DNA from: Cololabis saira
Taxonomy: Eukaryota; Chordata; Actinopteri; Beloniformes; Belonidae
DNA length: 64,000 bases
Direction of reading: 5' to 3'
Assembly (NCBI RefSeq): GCF_033807715.1
Contig: NC_084610.1
Span: forward strand, 5,451,769 to 5,515,768
In this document: in pieces, positions 35,801-47,432 of the stretch
Layout of the letters: every line of letters begins with the position of its first letter
How positions within the stretch are numbered: the stretch's first letter is position 1
The notes under the pieces: model-generated
What the model saw: only the letters and a program-made list of their open reading frames with translations
What the model was told of the DNA's origin: nothing
The model's database searches: none
Translations under genes and position numbers: made by a program

Positions 35801-37125
35801 TCAATGATCTATGCATCACCTTCCCCAAGTAGTGAGGGAGCTTGTGAGATTCAGCTGGTAGATGGTAAATTAGGCTTTCAATCCTAAGTATTAAGACAAA
35901 AGCTTAAACATCTGGCTTAGTATGCTGCACACATGACGCAGCTGGACAACAGAAGTGTTGCAATGTCAGAAATGGAAAATCCCACAGTTCCACAACAACT
36001 GGGACGGGGTTTTCAGCTTGCGCCATACCACTGAAATCTTAAAGAAATGTGCAGAACAACCAGAAAACGTTAAAAAGAAAGCATAACCGTATTCAGGGAA
36101 ATGAACGGAAACCAGAATTTCAAAATCAAACTGGAGGAAGGAGGAGACAAAACAAATAGTGGGGTCACAAAAAAGTGCAATACTTCAGTGAGCAGCGAAA
36201 CTCCCGGGATGCTTTCAACATCACACACTGTAGATGTGGAACAGGGTGTCTGAGAGAGGAGCGCATTTTTCCTTCAGAAGAGGAAGATGAAGGCTTGGAA
36301 CAGTCGGCGCTGCAGTCTGGCTCTTGACCACAAATTTTAGCCGTAGGCACAATTCATAGGAGACGTGGCAACAGCATCAAACAGTCTTCAAGTGGATGTC
36401 GGTTCGTAGAAGACCGTTTGAAAGGGAAAAAAACAACAACAACAACATAGCGTTAACATAGAAATACTGAATAATATTTTGTTTTCAGAGCAAGGCAAGA
36501 TGGAAGCCCAACTGAGGCAGCAAAAACCCTGAGCTTATGCTGTTGTAACATCCATCCAAGCTGAGTCTGAACCCTCTGATCACAATGCTCTAAGCTTTTT
36601 TCTTTCTACAATTACTATAAGTCTAGTTTGTCATCTAAACACCACCCCTTTAGGACCACAGTCTTTACAACACAACACTCCTCAATTCTCCCGCTCTCTC
36701 TGCCTTTTTGTCTTTTTGTTTTTAATTTCACACCCCACACTGCCATTAATCTTGGGCAAAATCAATAACCATTCGCTGGCATGCAGGAGTTGAGGGATGT
36801 AAATAGCAGAAATCTGACATTCGCAGGATATAAAACAACAGGCTTTCGATATAATCAACAGTGCTGCCGGTGCCATTCCTCAAACAATCCATAGCCTTAT
36901 TAAAAAGGGACCAATAATTTAGCCCCTTGTGCCCGCCAATGGAGGCTGCATGACAATAGTGTCTGATGAGTCAGGAGTTGTAGGTATGACAGGGAGAGCA
37001 GCGACGAGAGGCAGTGATTGAAGACGGGGACAAGGCATGAGGTAATTTGGATAACGATTTACATCAATGCTGTTCTTGTTTTATTTGTGCAGGTTCTCCT
37101 GCTCATCCTTTCAGGCAACAAGCTC
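32891..37125. other. Intronic stretch, nothing recognised
   Basis: No gene or named repeat was seen in about 4.2 kb. It contains AT-rich sequence at 33160-34150, a short CA tract at 33459-33470 and an (aac)n tract at 36430-36447. Part of it could hold conserved non-coding elements, but that needs alignment to other fish. Confidence 0.5.
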
Positions 37126-37128
37126 GTT

Positions 37129-37490
37129 TAGAGTAAAAGTCTGAAAATGATGGTGATGGACCGGCAGCCAGTCCAGGGAGTTCACCCTCCCACCTTTCAG
37201 CCAGGGGTAGCTGAGACGGCTCCGGCAGACCCCTGTGATGCACCACATCTTCTTTTGGTTACTACCCACAATTCCTGACCATAGGTGAAGGTACAGTAGG
37301 AACATGAATCGATCAACCTCCATCCTCCTGTCAATTTCCTGCCGTGTTCTAAGGTCACGAACAGAACCCAAGGTACTCGAAGTCGCTCAAGCTGCTTCAA
37401 GCAACACCTCTTTCCAAACCCACATAGGGCCTCCACCCTTTTCAGACCCAGACTCGTGCTTCTCACCCCTGCAGCTTGATGACGCCAACA
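37129..37490 (-). mobile_element. RTE-like LINE fragment (post-RT region), rearranged
   Basis: The minus strand gives YGQELWVVTK near 37260, IDRRMEVDRFMF near 37320 and KRVEALCGFGKR near 37430, in the order of the RTE-like family, with internal deletions. The left 100 bp (gaccggcagccagtccaggg, ctgagacggctccggcagac) resembles a separate fish LINE/SINE tail. The segment is therefore composite. Confidence 0.65.
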
Positions 37491-37951
37491 CGGCAGGTTG
37501 ATTTGCGTGGCACAAATGTACAAGGCACCCCCAAGTGCTGATAGAGCAAGATGCAAAAGAAACATTTAAAAGTACATTTTACATAGAATTAAAACAACTA
37601 ATAAGATTAAATAGTAAAAACTCAGGACAGATAAATTAGCAAAATTAAAGTTCACCTGCAGTGTGGGGAATTAACATTTGCTGTGATAAGCAGTGGCAAA
37701 CGGAAAAGTGCTGAAGATGGATTTTAAACAGCAGACCTGCAGTTTTTTGGGAGTTTTTTCCACAAAAAACGACCGGACTGCATCAGCCGCACAAAAAGCA
37801 CAAATGAAAACAACATAGGTGCAAATAGATGTAAAACGTGACTAGTTTTGGAGTAAAGGCTCCAAAATGAAACTTCCAGCACTTAGTGCAGTAAATCTAG
37901 CAGCAGTTAGCATTTGGTATGGAACACCTTAGTGCGTTTAAAAGGACACTT

Positions 37952-39252
37952 TAAAGCGACACTACGTAACTTTTCCACCTTAATATCATATTTCCAGAGT
38001 CATTGTGATGGTACATCAACTTCCAACAGGTTTAATGAACCTCTATCATGATCTGAGGGGTCTGTATCACCTTCACTGGCACTATGTAACTTTGAGGAGC
38101 ATGGTAGGAACCCTGCCACACTAAAAAACTACAAATCGTTACGACTTTGACTGCTTTACGGCATACGTCACTTCCCCCTCCTTCCCGATTCGCAGTCGAG
38201 ACGAAAATGGGCGGGGCGTGGAGCTCAGAGCTCAGGAGAAGCTGGTAACCCGTTGTGGCTGCAGCAGCTCCACACAACAGACGTGGGGAAAAGATCCTAA
38301 TGGTTTAACTTTTCAACGGTTTCCTGTTCGGAGGCAGAACCACGGAGGCCAAGTATCTGATATAACAAAGTAAAAGAGTGAAAGAGTCGTCGGCTCGCTT
38401 TGGATCGCGGCTGTAACGACCAAACACCGGCTTCCACACAGTAAAGCCTGAATTATGGTTCTGCGTTAATTCGACGCAGACTTACGGCGTAGGGTACGTG
38501 GCGACGCGCAACGTACCTTACGCCGCGTACCTTACGCCGTAGGCTCTGCGTCGATTTAACGCAGAACCATAAACAGCCTTAAACCACAAACACTTACGCA
38601 GACGGGTCGGATCAAAACACGGGTTTTATTCCCCACTTCGCCAGCTAAACGCAGTTGCTCGCCAGCTCTCTGCGGTGCAATTAACCCCAATCTTCAGATA
38701 AAATTAGTTTGTTGAGGAAAAAATATTAACTCTTATTTGTAGCTGCAGAGGAAAAAAATAATCTCACGAGGAAAACAAAAATATTGCTCACGCCTCGGAG
38801 CCTCTTCACCATAATATAGCGGTCAAAAAAAAGAAAAGAGAAGTAAGAGGGATACAAAACATGTACTGTATTTTGTACTATTATACAAATTTATTGAAAC
38901 ACATGGCTCTTCAGTAGGGATTAATTATTATTATAATTAATAATAATTAATAATCATTATTTTCTCCATACACCGCTCCCTGGCTTCCTTGTTTAAGGTA
39001 TCCCGGTAAATTCCAGTTCCTTTCCAGCAGTTCATCTTTTTTTTTGCGTTCTGTCTGTTCACTTGGTGAAACAGAAAAGTGCCCCGTCTCCTCTCATCAA
39101 AACAAATGTACGCGACGGGACAGGAGTTTTCCAGCAGTACGCGCTGGTGCTCATGGGAAACGTAGTGTTCTTTCTGGTAAAACACTACCGCTTTTGTCCA
39201 AAAGATGCCGCCAAACTCAGAAAAGCTGAAAGTTACGTTGTGCTGCTTTAAA
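37952..39252. mobile_element. Non-autonomous DNA transposon with TTAA-type ends
   Basis: The left end ttaaagcgacactacgtaactttt and the right end, reverse-complemented ttaaagcagcacaacgtaacttt, match at about 20 of 23 positions. Each end lies at a TTAA, which is the target-site signature of piggyBac and Kolobok elements. The element is about 1.3 kb, CpG-rich near the left end, without a transposase frame, and holds a nested MITE. This element with 'acactacgtaac' ends is common in percomorph introns. Confidence 0.7.
38445..38579. mobile_element. Palindromic MITE, Harbinger-like, TAA duplication
   Basis: agcctgaattatggttctgcg and its near inverse cgcagaaccataaacagcct bracket a 135-bp palindrome (inner arms gacgcaga.cttacggcgta / tacgccgtaggctctgcgtc). 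TAA occurs on both sides (38442-38444 and 38580-38582), as for PIF/Harbinger insertions. It sits inside the TTAA-flanked element. Confidence 0.82.
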
Positions 39253-39255
39253 TTT

Positions 39256-42055
39256 CAGTGCACTTGCTTACATAAGCAAATTAAATCCATTTTTATTTCC
39301 AGTTGTGGTCTGAGGTTCACAACATACTGACAACATGCACTGTGTGTACTGCAGGCTGCGTTCGAGATGAGAAACCAGATTATGCTCTCTAAAATAATCA
39401 AATATTCCTTCAAATGAAATTAAAACCTGAATATTAACCTAAATGGAGTTGGTTTTTTTTAAGTGAGTGAATGCTCCAGGTGCCAAATGCAGCGCCGTCA
39501 TTAAATTTGTTTTGGTGTCATGGTCCCACAATTAGTAATTAGCACCGATAAAACCCCTCACCTCTAGAGTATCGTTTGATGCTGGACTGAAACGTGCTAA
39601 AAACCGCTTTACCTGTGCTCAAAAGCCAGATGTTAGCAGGCGGTTGTTATGTGTGAGCGGAGAGAATCCAGTAGGATTTGACAGCTCTGGGATACGAGAT
39701 GCTTGCTGGAGTCATTCCCACATAACCGTTATGCATTAAGGATAACTTTAGAGAGTTAATGCTGATGAAAAATACAAAATAAAACAATTCTGTTTCCATT
39801 TACGAGCCTTGTTGGACATGAACGGAATCATTTTACTCATGAAAAGGGGATTATGGCTTTGATTTAGCTGTGCAGAAATCTTCCATTCTCTAACAGTATG
39901 AAAAATGCAAGCAAGTAGCAAGAAGTTTGGAAAAATTTCATCAAAAAGAAAAAAAACTAAGTTTAAATAATAAACATTACCACAGGATTGAGGACTGTAA
40001 AACGCAGCGCTGCAGCTCGTACCGTCAGCTGTGAGAAGGTGTATAGTTGTGTGTTTATAGTTCACAGCTCGTTCCTGTTTAAGATGTGCCAGTTTGCAGT
40101 TTTGAGCATCATTCACCACCCAGCCTGCCGGCTGTCAGACGCTCAGCGGGAGTCTCTGTTTGTTTGAGTCGCTTCCTGTCGCTCATCTTACAGCTACACC
40201 TGCTGTAATGTTCACCAGCTCAGAGGAAAAAAAAAGTAAAAAAAATAAATGAAAACATTGGCATCGACCTTTCGGTCCAGCCATCAAAAGCGATCAATGA
40301 TTATGAAATTAAACGGGTTATTGCACTCGGTGCTAAGTGAGGGATGGTTATTGCTCGTTGGGGTGGTAATGAACTTGCAGGTTTGTAATTCCATCGGCCG
40401 TCCTCCCCACACCTCACACAAGCTCAGACTCAACAGCAAAAATCAACAAGATTACTTTTTATTTGTTTCTTACTTTTACTGTTCGAGGAAAAAGAAACTA
40501 ACAAATAAGAGTAAATGTTGTGGGCAGAAATCTATTTTCTAATTTGTTTTTTTGTGGCTATAAAAGCACATTTACAACATATACAATCATATATTCACAA
40601 AGCATATAAAGTTTGACCTTCTCCAGAAACAAGCGTTACCGGATGAGTTCTTCTCGGTTGGGATACATGAAAACTGTTTTATTTCTTATTTATTATGTGC
40701 ACATATATTAGGTCACCTTTCAATATACTAAGTAATTTAAGTAAAAACACAAATTGTTTGTGCACAACTGCAATTTCAAAGAAAGTAAGAGGAAATAGAA
40801 GTGCCTCACGTAAAATTGTTCTTGCAAACAAAAAAATGACATAATTAATCACAGGAGCATTCAGTGGATTCTCCGAACAGAATAAAAGAATAAACAAACG
40901 TACACTGTTAAAAAGATAAACATCTCCACTGTTCTCTTAAAAGTAATATAGCCTTATCAAAAAGTTTAGTTTGAATTTGATTTTTTAAGTTCGCTTCCAG
41001 CTCGGACTACAATGTTCAGGTGAAAGAGCTTTAGTCCTCAGCCCGATGCCTGGCCGTCTTCCTTCAGTCCCATCGTTAATACAAACAATCCAAATGTGCT
41101 TTTTCTGGTTAGCCTACTCAGCAGATGGACTTACATTCACAGCAAAAGGAAATTAATCGAGTTCAACATGTCATCTATCACTTGATGGTTACAAAATTAT
41201 TTAATGTAACCATTAGACAAACAGTTGTGTTACAAGTATTTCAAATGTCCTTCACCAATTAAAGACATTCTTTACAAGGAGGAAATACTGTCGCCTTATC
41301 GTCCCCTCTGCATAAGTTAGGGCAACGATACAGATGCTCAAAGCCATGCCATCGCTGGTCAGATTAAAATGATCTGCAGCACTTTGAGCCGCTGCATGCA
41401 GCATCTTTGCATGGTGTCCAGTTTGACCTTCCTTCTTCCCTCCCCCCAGACGCCTCCTGCTGCTCAGCCTCCTCATCTCACTTGAAAGAGGGGCCTCAAA
41501 TGCTGAGACGTAATTGCTTCTGACGCTTCACTGGCAAAGTTAAGAAATGAACCACAACCTTTCTTTAGGGAAGGGACAATGTAAAGGCAATCAGCATGGA
41601 GAGGACACATCGCTGCGTGATGAGGGGAGATTATGTTATATTCAAGACTCCATTTAACCAAAGTCATGACTATTTCACTGCAGTTCTCGTAACGTGTTAA
41701 ATGAAGTGCAGCTTCAATAGTCCTGACTTTAATAGTTTTATGTATATTTTTGAATACTACATGAGACGTAAACACATTAAGACACCTCCAAAACAGATTT
41801 TCACCAAATGAATCACGGATGACCTCAGTGCAGTTCAGGTTAGTCTCAGATGAGTTAGTTTGAAACATTCCTGTCAAAATTAAATGCTACAGTATAAGGA
41901 AACAAAGTACATACTCATTCTAGTCCCATGTAAAAGGAAAAAGACTCCAGGCAAGCCAATCTATGGGTTTATCAGGACAGCTGCTTTTTGTAGCAACACC
42001 ACTTCATAATGCGCTGAGTGGGACGGTCTGGCAAATCATGTAATGCTACTTTTCT
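39256..42055. other. Intronic stretch, nothing recognised
   Basis: No recognised repeats or exons. The longest frame, 134 codons on the minus strand at 41473-41877, has no domain pattern. Confidence 0.5.
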
Positions 42056-42057
42056 CC

Positions 42058-42405
42058 ACTAGAGGTGCACTTTATTATGTTTTGCACCAATAAGTTGAAG
42101 ATATTAATTTCTGCAGGATTTTATCAATCTCTCACACTGTTGTGGAGGAAACCTGTCCCACTCTTCTTTATAACGCCAATTGGGTTCAGTTTTGCAGTCA
42201 TTCAAATATGCAAAATTAACGTAAGAGCTGTAAAAGGACTTGAATCATCAAGGGCCCAGACACACACTTGGTCACTGCAACACCTTCATTCCTGTCTTTT
42301 TACTTGTTATGTCATAGATTTGCAGTTGCACATCATTGTCCTGTAAAGCCAAGCTTTAGTTCACAGGCAACGTAGCTCATCACACCATCACCACCGTGCT
42401 CCTCA
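42058..42405 (-). mobile_element. Tc1-like transposase remnant, C-terminal part
   Basis: The minus strand reads YKEEWDRFPPQQCERLIKSC at about 42170-42110, matching the Tc1-family ending 'CKEEWAKIPPQ.CERLI.SY'. Further antisense matches run up to the caccatcaccaccgtgctc at about 42385 with deletions. Terminal inverted repeats were not found. Confidence 0.72.
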
Positions 42406-42754
42406 GAGGGGATCCGGCTTTACGTTAAAGGTATTCTCCCTGATCCGGAAGAGCTAGCAAGAATTTTGAAAGAGGCACCTCTAAGCCCCGCCCATTCGGT
42501 CCGAATGATACGGATTGGTCCAGGTCCAGGAAGGGAAAGAACCAATCAGATGCCTTCATTTTAAACCACGCCCCCCCGCCCTGTCCCATGCGCGCACTCG
42601 CTTCCAGCCCCCCGTGTCCACTTCCCACGGGTCCTCCTGGGCTCACAGTGTCCCAGTGTAACCCCCTCCCTCCCCTCTGCCACGGAGCCCAGTAGTTATT
42701 TCCAGAGCGGGTCGGTCCAGCTGTGTGTGACCGGGGAGCAGAGCCGTTAGTCCG

Positions 42755-42811
42755 CTGCTGCTGCTGCAGCAGGACTCTCTGCCCAGCAGCTCTGTCCTGC
42801 AGCAGCAGCAG
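42755..42811. repeat. CTG/CAG inverted repeat
   Basis: ctgctgctgctgcagcaggac (42755-42775; here shown without flanks) faces gtcctgcagcagcagcag (42794-42811), with an 18-bp spacer. The arms pair fully except for a gca insertion in the left arm. Confidence 0.85.
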
Positions 42812-42895
42812 ACCGCGGGGACACGTGAACAGTCGCAGCCGTGAAAGGCCGCAGCAGCTCCGGCTCGGAAGCTGTATGGGGTCCGTGGGGATATA

Positions 42896-43098
42896 GGCGT
42901 CTCCATCACGGCGAGAGCGGAGAGCGCCGGTGCACGACACGGCAGCGCGCTGCGGTGCCGTGCAGGCTCTGTTGCCGCAGCCTACGGCGTACCCTACGGC
43001 ATCTACGCCGTAGGGTACGCCGTAGCCGTGGCTCTAGAGGCTGCACGGCACCGCTGCGCTCCGCCAGCCGCACCGGCGCTCTCCGGGATGGAGACGCC
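42896..43098. repeat. 203-bp foldback (long imperfect inverted repeat)
   Basis: Outer arms are ggcgtctccatc ... ggagagcgccggtgc on the left and gcaccggcgctctcc ... gatggagacgcc on the right. The middle arms are ctgcggtgccgtgcag and ctgcacggcaccgctgcg. The core is the perfect pair ctacggcgtaccctacggc (42982-43000) and its reverse complement (43007-43025) around a 6-bp loop. Small indels shift the outer arms by a few bases. No coding potential was seen. Confidence 0.85.
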
Positions 43099-43324
43099 GG
43101 TGGGCAGGATGCACGTTTGGGTGGGCACAGCCCCCCCCCTGCCCCCCCTAAAACCGGCCTCCCTTACAGGTGAATGAGACATGGGGTAGTTTTGCTGTAA
43201 ATGTGCTGTCCAAAATGTTTAATAATCGTATGCGCGTTCGTGTTTGTGGGGGCGTGGCTTTGGACGTGCTTTGCTCGTGGGTGGGGGCGGGGGGGCGGGG
43301 CTTAGAGGATGCTTTCACCTGGTG

Positions 43325-44855
43325 ACCTTTTTAAATAAGTCATACTTTATTTTTATTTTGCATCATCACCAACTTTATCATTTAACAAGTCAAGTGTGTC
43401 CGGTAGAAACTGCAACGTAGCTCTGACCGTTTTCTCTAAATCTCGCTGATATATTTTCTCTTTGGCTTTGTGTTAATGCAAAGACAAAACAAAATCCAAA
43501 CTTTTACAAGTGTTCCACCTTTGCTAATGATCAATGATTCAACTGCATTTGTTTGTTTTTTGTGAAGACATCTTCATTCTGGTTTGTTTCAGTTCAACGT
43601 TTAATGTGTTATTGCTTTTCTAAGGTACATCTATCTAATTGTACATGACACATACCCGTCATATTGAAGTATCGCTTTTTTATTATCAGGAATCTTTTCT
43701 GGTGATTTGCATTTACATTTAAGGAAGGCTTGCAGTTGAAGAAACTATACGTTTAAACATTTTCCAAATTGATTTGACAGTTTTATGACACTTTTATATC
43801 ACTTCTGTGTGTCTGGGTGACGTTCTTGATGTCTGCGGCGATATCACCTGCCTACGACGCTGCGCTGGGACCGACATCAACAAACCCAAGGCGGTGATAC
43901 GAAAGTTTCCTTCCATTTGAGCTGACACTGTTGACAAATGACACGGGGACGCGCATCTGTCTATTCTGTAGAAGTTAGCGCATGAGTGATGGAGGGAATT
44001 AGATGGATGTGGGAATGAAAGAGAAATAAGAGATAACAGGAAGAGATGGCGAAGGAGCTTGACTGCCTTCAAGGGATGAAAGGAAGATATGAAAGTACGT
44101 GTACCGGAGGGAGGAGGAGACGGAGGACAGGTGAGAAGACAGAAGTAAGGAGGAAAAATGGAGATGAGCTGCAAAATTGAAGGAACGTTGAAGGAGATGT
44201 GATCATGTCTCGCATTTGGTTAACAATCAAACATGAAGGTGATTAAATTGAACAAAATTAGGCCCTGGCTTCAAGCAAAAAAGTGAGAGGAAATGAAGGT
44301 GAAAGTCAAATGAATCATGTTTGACTCATTTTCACGTAACATGTCTGGACAAATATCTTTAAAGTCTGAACAAATATCTTTAAAGATTGACTTAACAATG
44401 GCCAGAGATGAAGAAGATGGCGTAACAAGGGGCTTGGGACCGAGACTCACGGAATACAAGTATGAGTAACAAGACTTGAGAAAAATCTCTTTGTGGCTCA
44501 AAAGGAGTCTGGTTGACTACCGTAAATGGATAAGTTGAATATTAAGCTTAAACAAGAAGATGGTGCCATAGTTTAGACTAGAAACAAACCGGGCAGCTGC
44601 TCCGACTCTGTCCACTTCTTAAAAACAAAATATCTCCAATCAGTGTGAAAGCCAAGTTTTATGGTTTTGTAATAATGTGAATAAATTATTTAATAAATCA
44701 CAAGCTCAAAGTAACAGAAACGGAACACGGTTTGGCTGGATACACCTTGATTAAGATCTATAGTAGATGGACTGACTCACAGATTCAATTCAAAACTTTT
44801 CTGGACAGCTACTTCCAGTCAAGAAGCGAACACAAGAGTTAATCTTTTCATTATC
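43325..44855. other. Intronic stretch, nothing recognised
   Basis: Purine-rich at 43975-44165. No exon or repeat family was identified. Confidence 0.5.
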
Positions 44856-44864
44856 ATCATGTTG

Positions 44865-45235
44865 GAGGCATCAGGCTCCTCAGCTCTTACTGAAGTTGTT
44901 GCAGTCAAGCGGTGAGGATGAGCATCAGCACCATGAGTCCTAGTTGAGAAGGGCGGTCCAGAGTGGGATGCTGCAACAACTGAAGGAGTTCAAGTATCTC
45001 CGGGTCTTTTTTTCTGGTGGGGGGAGAACAGGAGGCTGATGCTCAGTTCGCAGTAATGCCGACACTTGGAGAGGAGCGTTGGCCACTAAGCAGATCCATG
45101 ACAAACCCGAGGGTTCATGTTTCGGGATGGCCTAGGAATATCTTTGCATTAACCTGGAGGAGGTGCAGAGAGGTCGAGGGCATTCTGCTTAGGGGTTTCC
45201 GCTGTGGATGAGCAAAAGCTGATGGATGGATCGAA
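44865..45235 (+). mobile_element. RTE-like LINE 3' fragment with atggatgg tail
   Basis: The plus strand gives LQQLKEFKYLRVFFSGGGR (family 'EFKYLGVLFTSEGR'). After a deletion it reads gggatggcctaggaatatc, ctggaggaggtgcagag and a ctgcttagg stretch that mirror the '..AWERLGIP.EE....LLR' ending, then the gatggatgg tail at 45222-45232. It is the only sense-oriented member of the RTE-like fragments that retains coding. Confidence 0.75.
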
Positions 45236-46855
45236 TTTATTTTTCAGGAGCAACTTTTATCATTTTGAGTGTACTTCGGGGTCAGTGCACTTTGACATCC
45301 CTCGGGTCTTCCTCATGTGAAGTGGAGGCTCAACAAGTGAGTGAAACTGACTCTAAGGTGACTGCACTTTCTGCAAATGCATGAAAACGCAGCCCCAGAG
45401 CTGCAGTCATGACCTGTTTAGTATGAGATTTTCTTGCAATAATTGAAACTGGAACACAGCAGTTTGTAGCCAATTTATTCAACCAGGAGTGTGACATCAC
45501 TTATAGCTTAACTCATTTGGCTTAAAGCTGTTTAATAAGTCATGTTTAGATCATTTTGAGTCTTAACAGATATAGTGCACTAAAATACAGAAGCAGTAAT
45601 GAGATCCAGGTCCTTTCCTCATTATCGACAATAACCTGCAGCTGCTTTCACTTAAGTAATACAGAGGGATTCGCAGGATCCCCCAGCTTCAAAAAGTCAT
45701 GCCAAGTTGCACCACCACAGTTTAATTGATTCCTTGATCATTAAAGTGGACTCTCAAACCATTAATGCCAAACTGAAACGACAGCCGAGGCATGAATATT
45801 TGATTCTCTCAGTCTGGATGACGTGCCGTCTCCAAAGAAATGTCTGCAGGGTTCAGATCTCACAAATGTCATGGCAGGATATTCAACACAAAAGCTCTTC
45901 TCGAGGATTCAGATTCACTTTTCTCCTCAGCTCCAATAGTTTGTCCTTGAGTAAAAAGTGCACCTTTGCTGGCACACAGACGCTCCTCAGACAGACGGTA
46001 TGAGCTGTTTGAGGAGTAAAGCCCCCTGCTGCAGCTCTGCAGCTTAGCTGGGTAGTTCTTTTTTTTTTTTTCCTTTTACATCTTTACCTTAAGTGACAAA
46101 GTCCCAGTAGCCTTCTCAATTATGTTTTGCAGGTGCAGTCAGCAAGAAAGAGTAATTGCACTGGGTGTTTGGAGGTCCCAGAGACAGACTAGGAGCTCAG
46201 GGCAGGACTGTCAGGGGCTCCCCAAGGACTCAGCTGGTTGTGTGTGCATTTCATATACGCGTGTGATCCTGTCACACCACGGCAACAAAAACATTATGTT
46301 TTCATTTTGCATGTTCTGCATGTGCCGTCACGCTCCGGCGCGCGTCTCCTTGTCTGTGTTTGCATATGCATCTATTAAGAACCGCTGTAGTGCTGGCAGA
46401 GCCTACACCTCCTCGCTTGCATCCGGGCAACCCGCCGGCTCGCTGACAGTGACGACCGAGTCCCCGGGACCTGTCAGTGCCGTCACACGTGCCCCTCAGG
46501 CCCCTGGAAGCATCTAGATGTTTGGGCAATAACGCCGCGATAAGCTCCTTGTTAGAGGCATGTCATGGAGCCTCGAGGGAGAGGCTGTGAAGGCTGGAGG
46601 GTCAGCGTGAATCAGCCAAGTAAGAGAGAGAGGCAATCTGAGTAGAACTCAGCTCTTTTGTAAAGAGGGGAGATAATCAAGTGGGAAGAATCTGGCAGGA
46701 GAGGTGAGAGAAGGGAATACAGCAGGAGAAAAAAAAACAGAATCTGCCTTTAGAAAGATTTATATTGAGATGAAAAAGACAGAAAAGGGAAAGGAGGAAA
46801 GAGACAGAGGCCACTTTTAAAATTTTGTCCAACAATAGTTCAACTTAAACCTCAA
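45236..46855. other. Intronic stretch, nothing recognised
   Basis: GA-rich at about 46620-46810. The CpG-rich patch at 46325-46500 gives a 131-codon plus frame that matches no family. Confidence 0.5.
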
Positions 46856-46859
46856 TGAA

Positions 46860-46963
46860 ACTATTTCAAAAATAAAGGGCTTCAGTGTCTCTTGAGTTTA
46901 AGGGCAGAAAATGACAGGTCATCCAGATATTTATATCAATGCAGTTTTTGATATTATCTAAAG
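46860..46963 (-). mobile_element. L2-like LINE remnant, downstream part
   Basis: The minus strand reads DNIKNCIDINIW-MTCHFLP in the frame that follows GVPQGSELGPLP on the other side of the hAT insertion, as in an L2-type reverse transcriptase. It is strongly decayed. Confidence 0.5.
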
Positions 46964-47424
46964 CAGAGGTTTTCAACTGGTTTTGTCCCAGGGACCACCA
47001 TTATAACTAAGAAGCAACTTGGGAAACACTGCTTTTGGGGATATTTGTTTTATTTTGCACCTTGCTTTTAAATAAGAGTATGGGCCTATATATGCTATTT
47101 ATTGGCATCAGTGTATATTTTTATTTGCACCTTTTGCTATAAAAAAATAAATAAATAAAAAAAAAAAACAGTCAATGAAAAATTATAGGATATGGGAATA
47201 ATAGGAAGCCAAGAGGGCTTATAATATTACTAAATTCACTTTCACTCATTTGACATCATTTGGATGGGTAAATTATTCACAAAAATGAATAATAAATGGA
47301 AAATAAATTGAGTCTAAATAAATATATATTTTTTTAATTATTGTTTTCCATACAATTTCACGGACCACCTGCAATACCGCCACGGACCACCAGAGGCCCG
47401 CGGACCACCGGTTGACAATCCCTG
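46964..47424. mobile_element. Charlie-like hAT MITE with exact 8-bp TSD
   Basis: The ends cagaggttttcaactgg and (inverse of) cagggattgtcaaccgg resemble the hAT-Charlie terminus 'CAGTGGTTCTCAACC'. atctaaag is duplicated exactly at 46956-46963 and 47425-47432. The 461-bp interior is AT-rich and non-coding. Confidence 0.88.
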
Positions 47425-47432
47425 ATCTAAAG

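Larger units (their letters stand above)
42540..43320. other. GC- and CpG-rich island
   Basis: This is by far the most GC-rich stretch of the window, with many CpG. It has CCAAT motifs (ccaatcag at about 42542 and its inverse at about 42513) and GC boxes (gggcgggg-type at about 43285-43302). That could suggest a promoter, and erbb4 is read leftward from here. However, no exon 1 was recognised and the centre is occupied by foldback structures, so a mobile element is equally possible. Confidence 0.5.

Noticed and set aside
41473..41877. 134-codon minus ORF
   Set aside because: No recognisable domain, no splice context and no repeat homology. Length alone is weak evidence in vertebrate DNA.
42425..42940. 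171-codon minus ORF in the GC-rich island, considered as erbb4 exon 1
   Set aside because: No signal-peptide pattern, no match to the ErbB4 N-terminus and no donor at the right phase. GC-rich DNA has few stops, so long frames are expected by chance.
46122..46517. 131-codon plus ORF in a CpG-rich patch
   Set aside because: No homology recognised, mixed composition and no splice signals of note.
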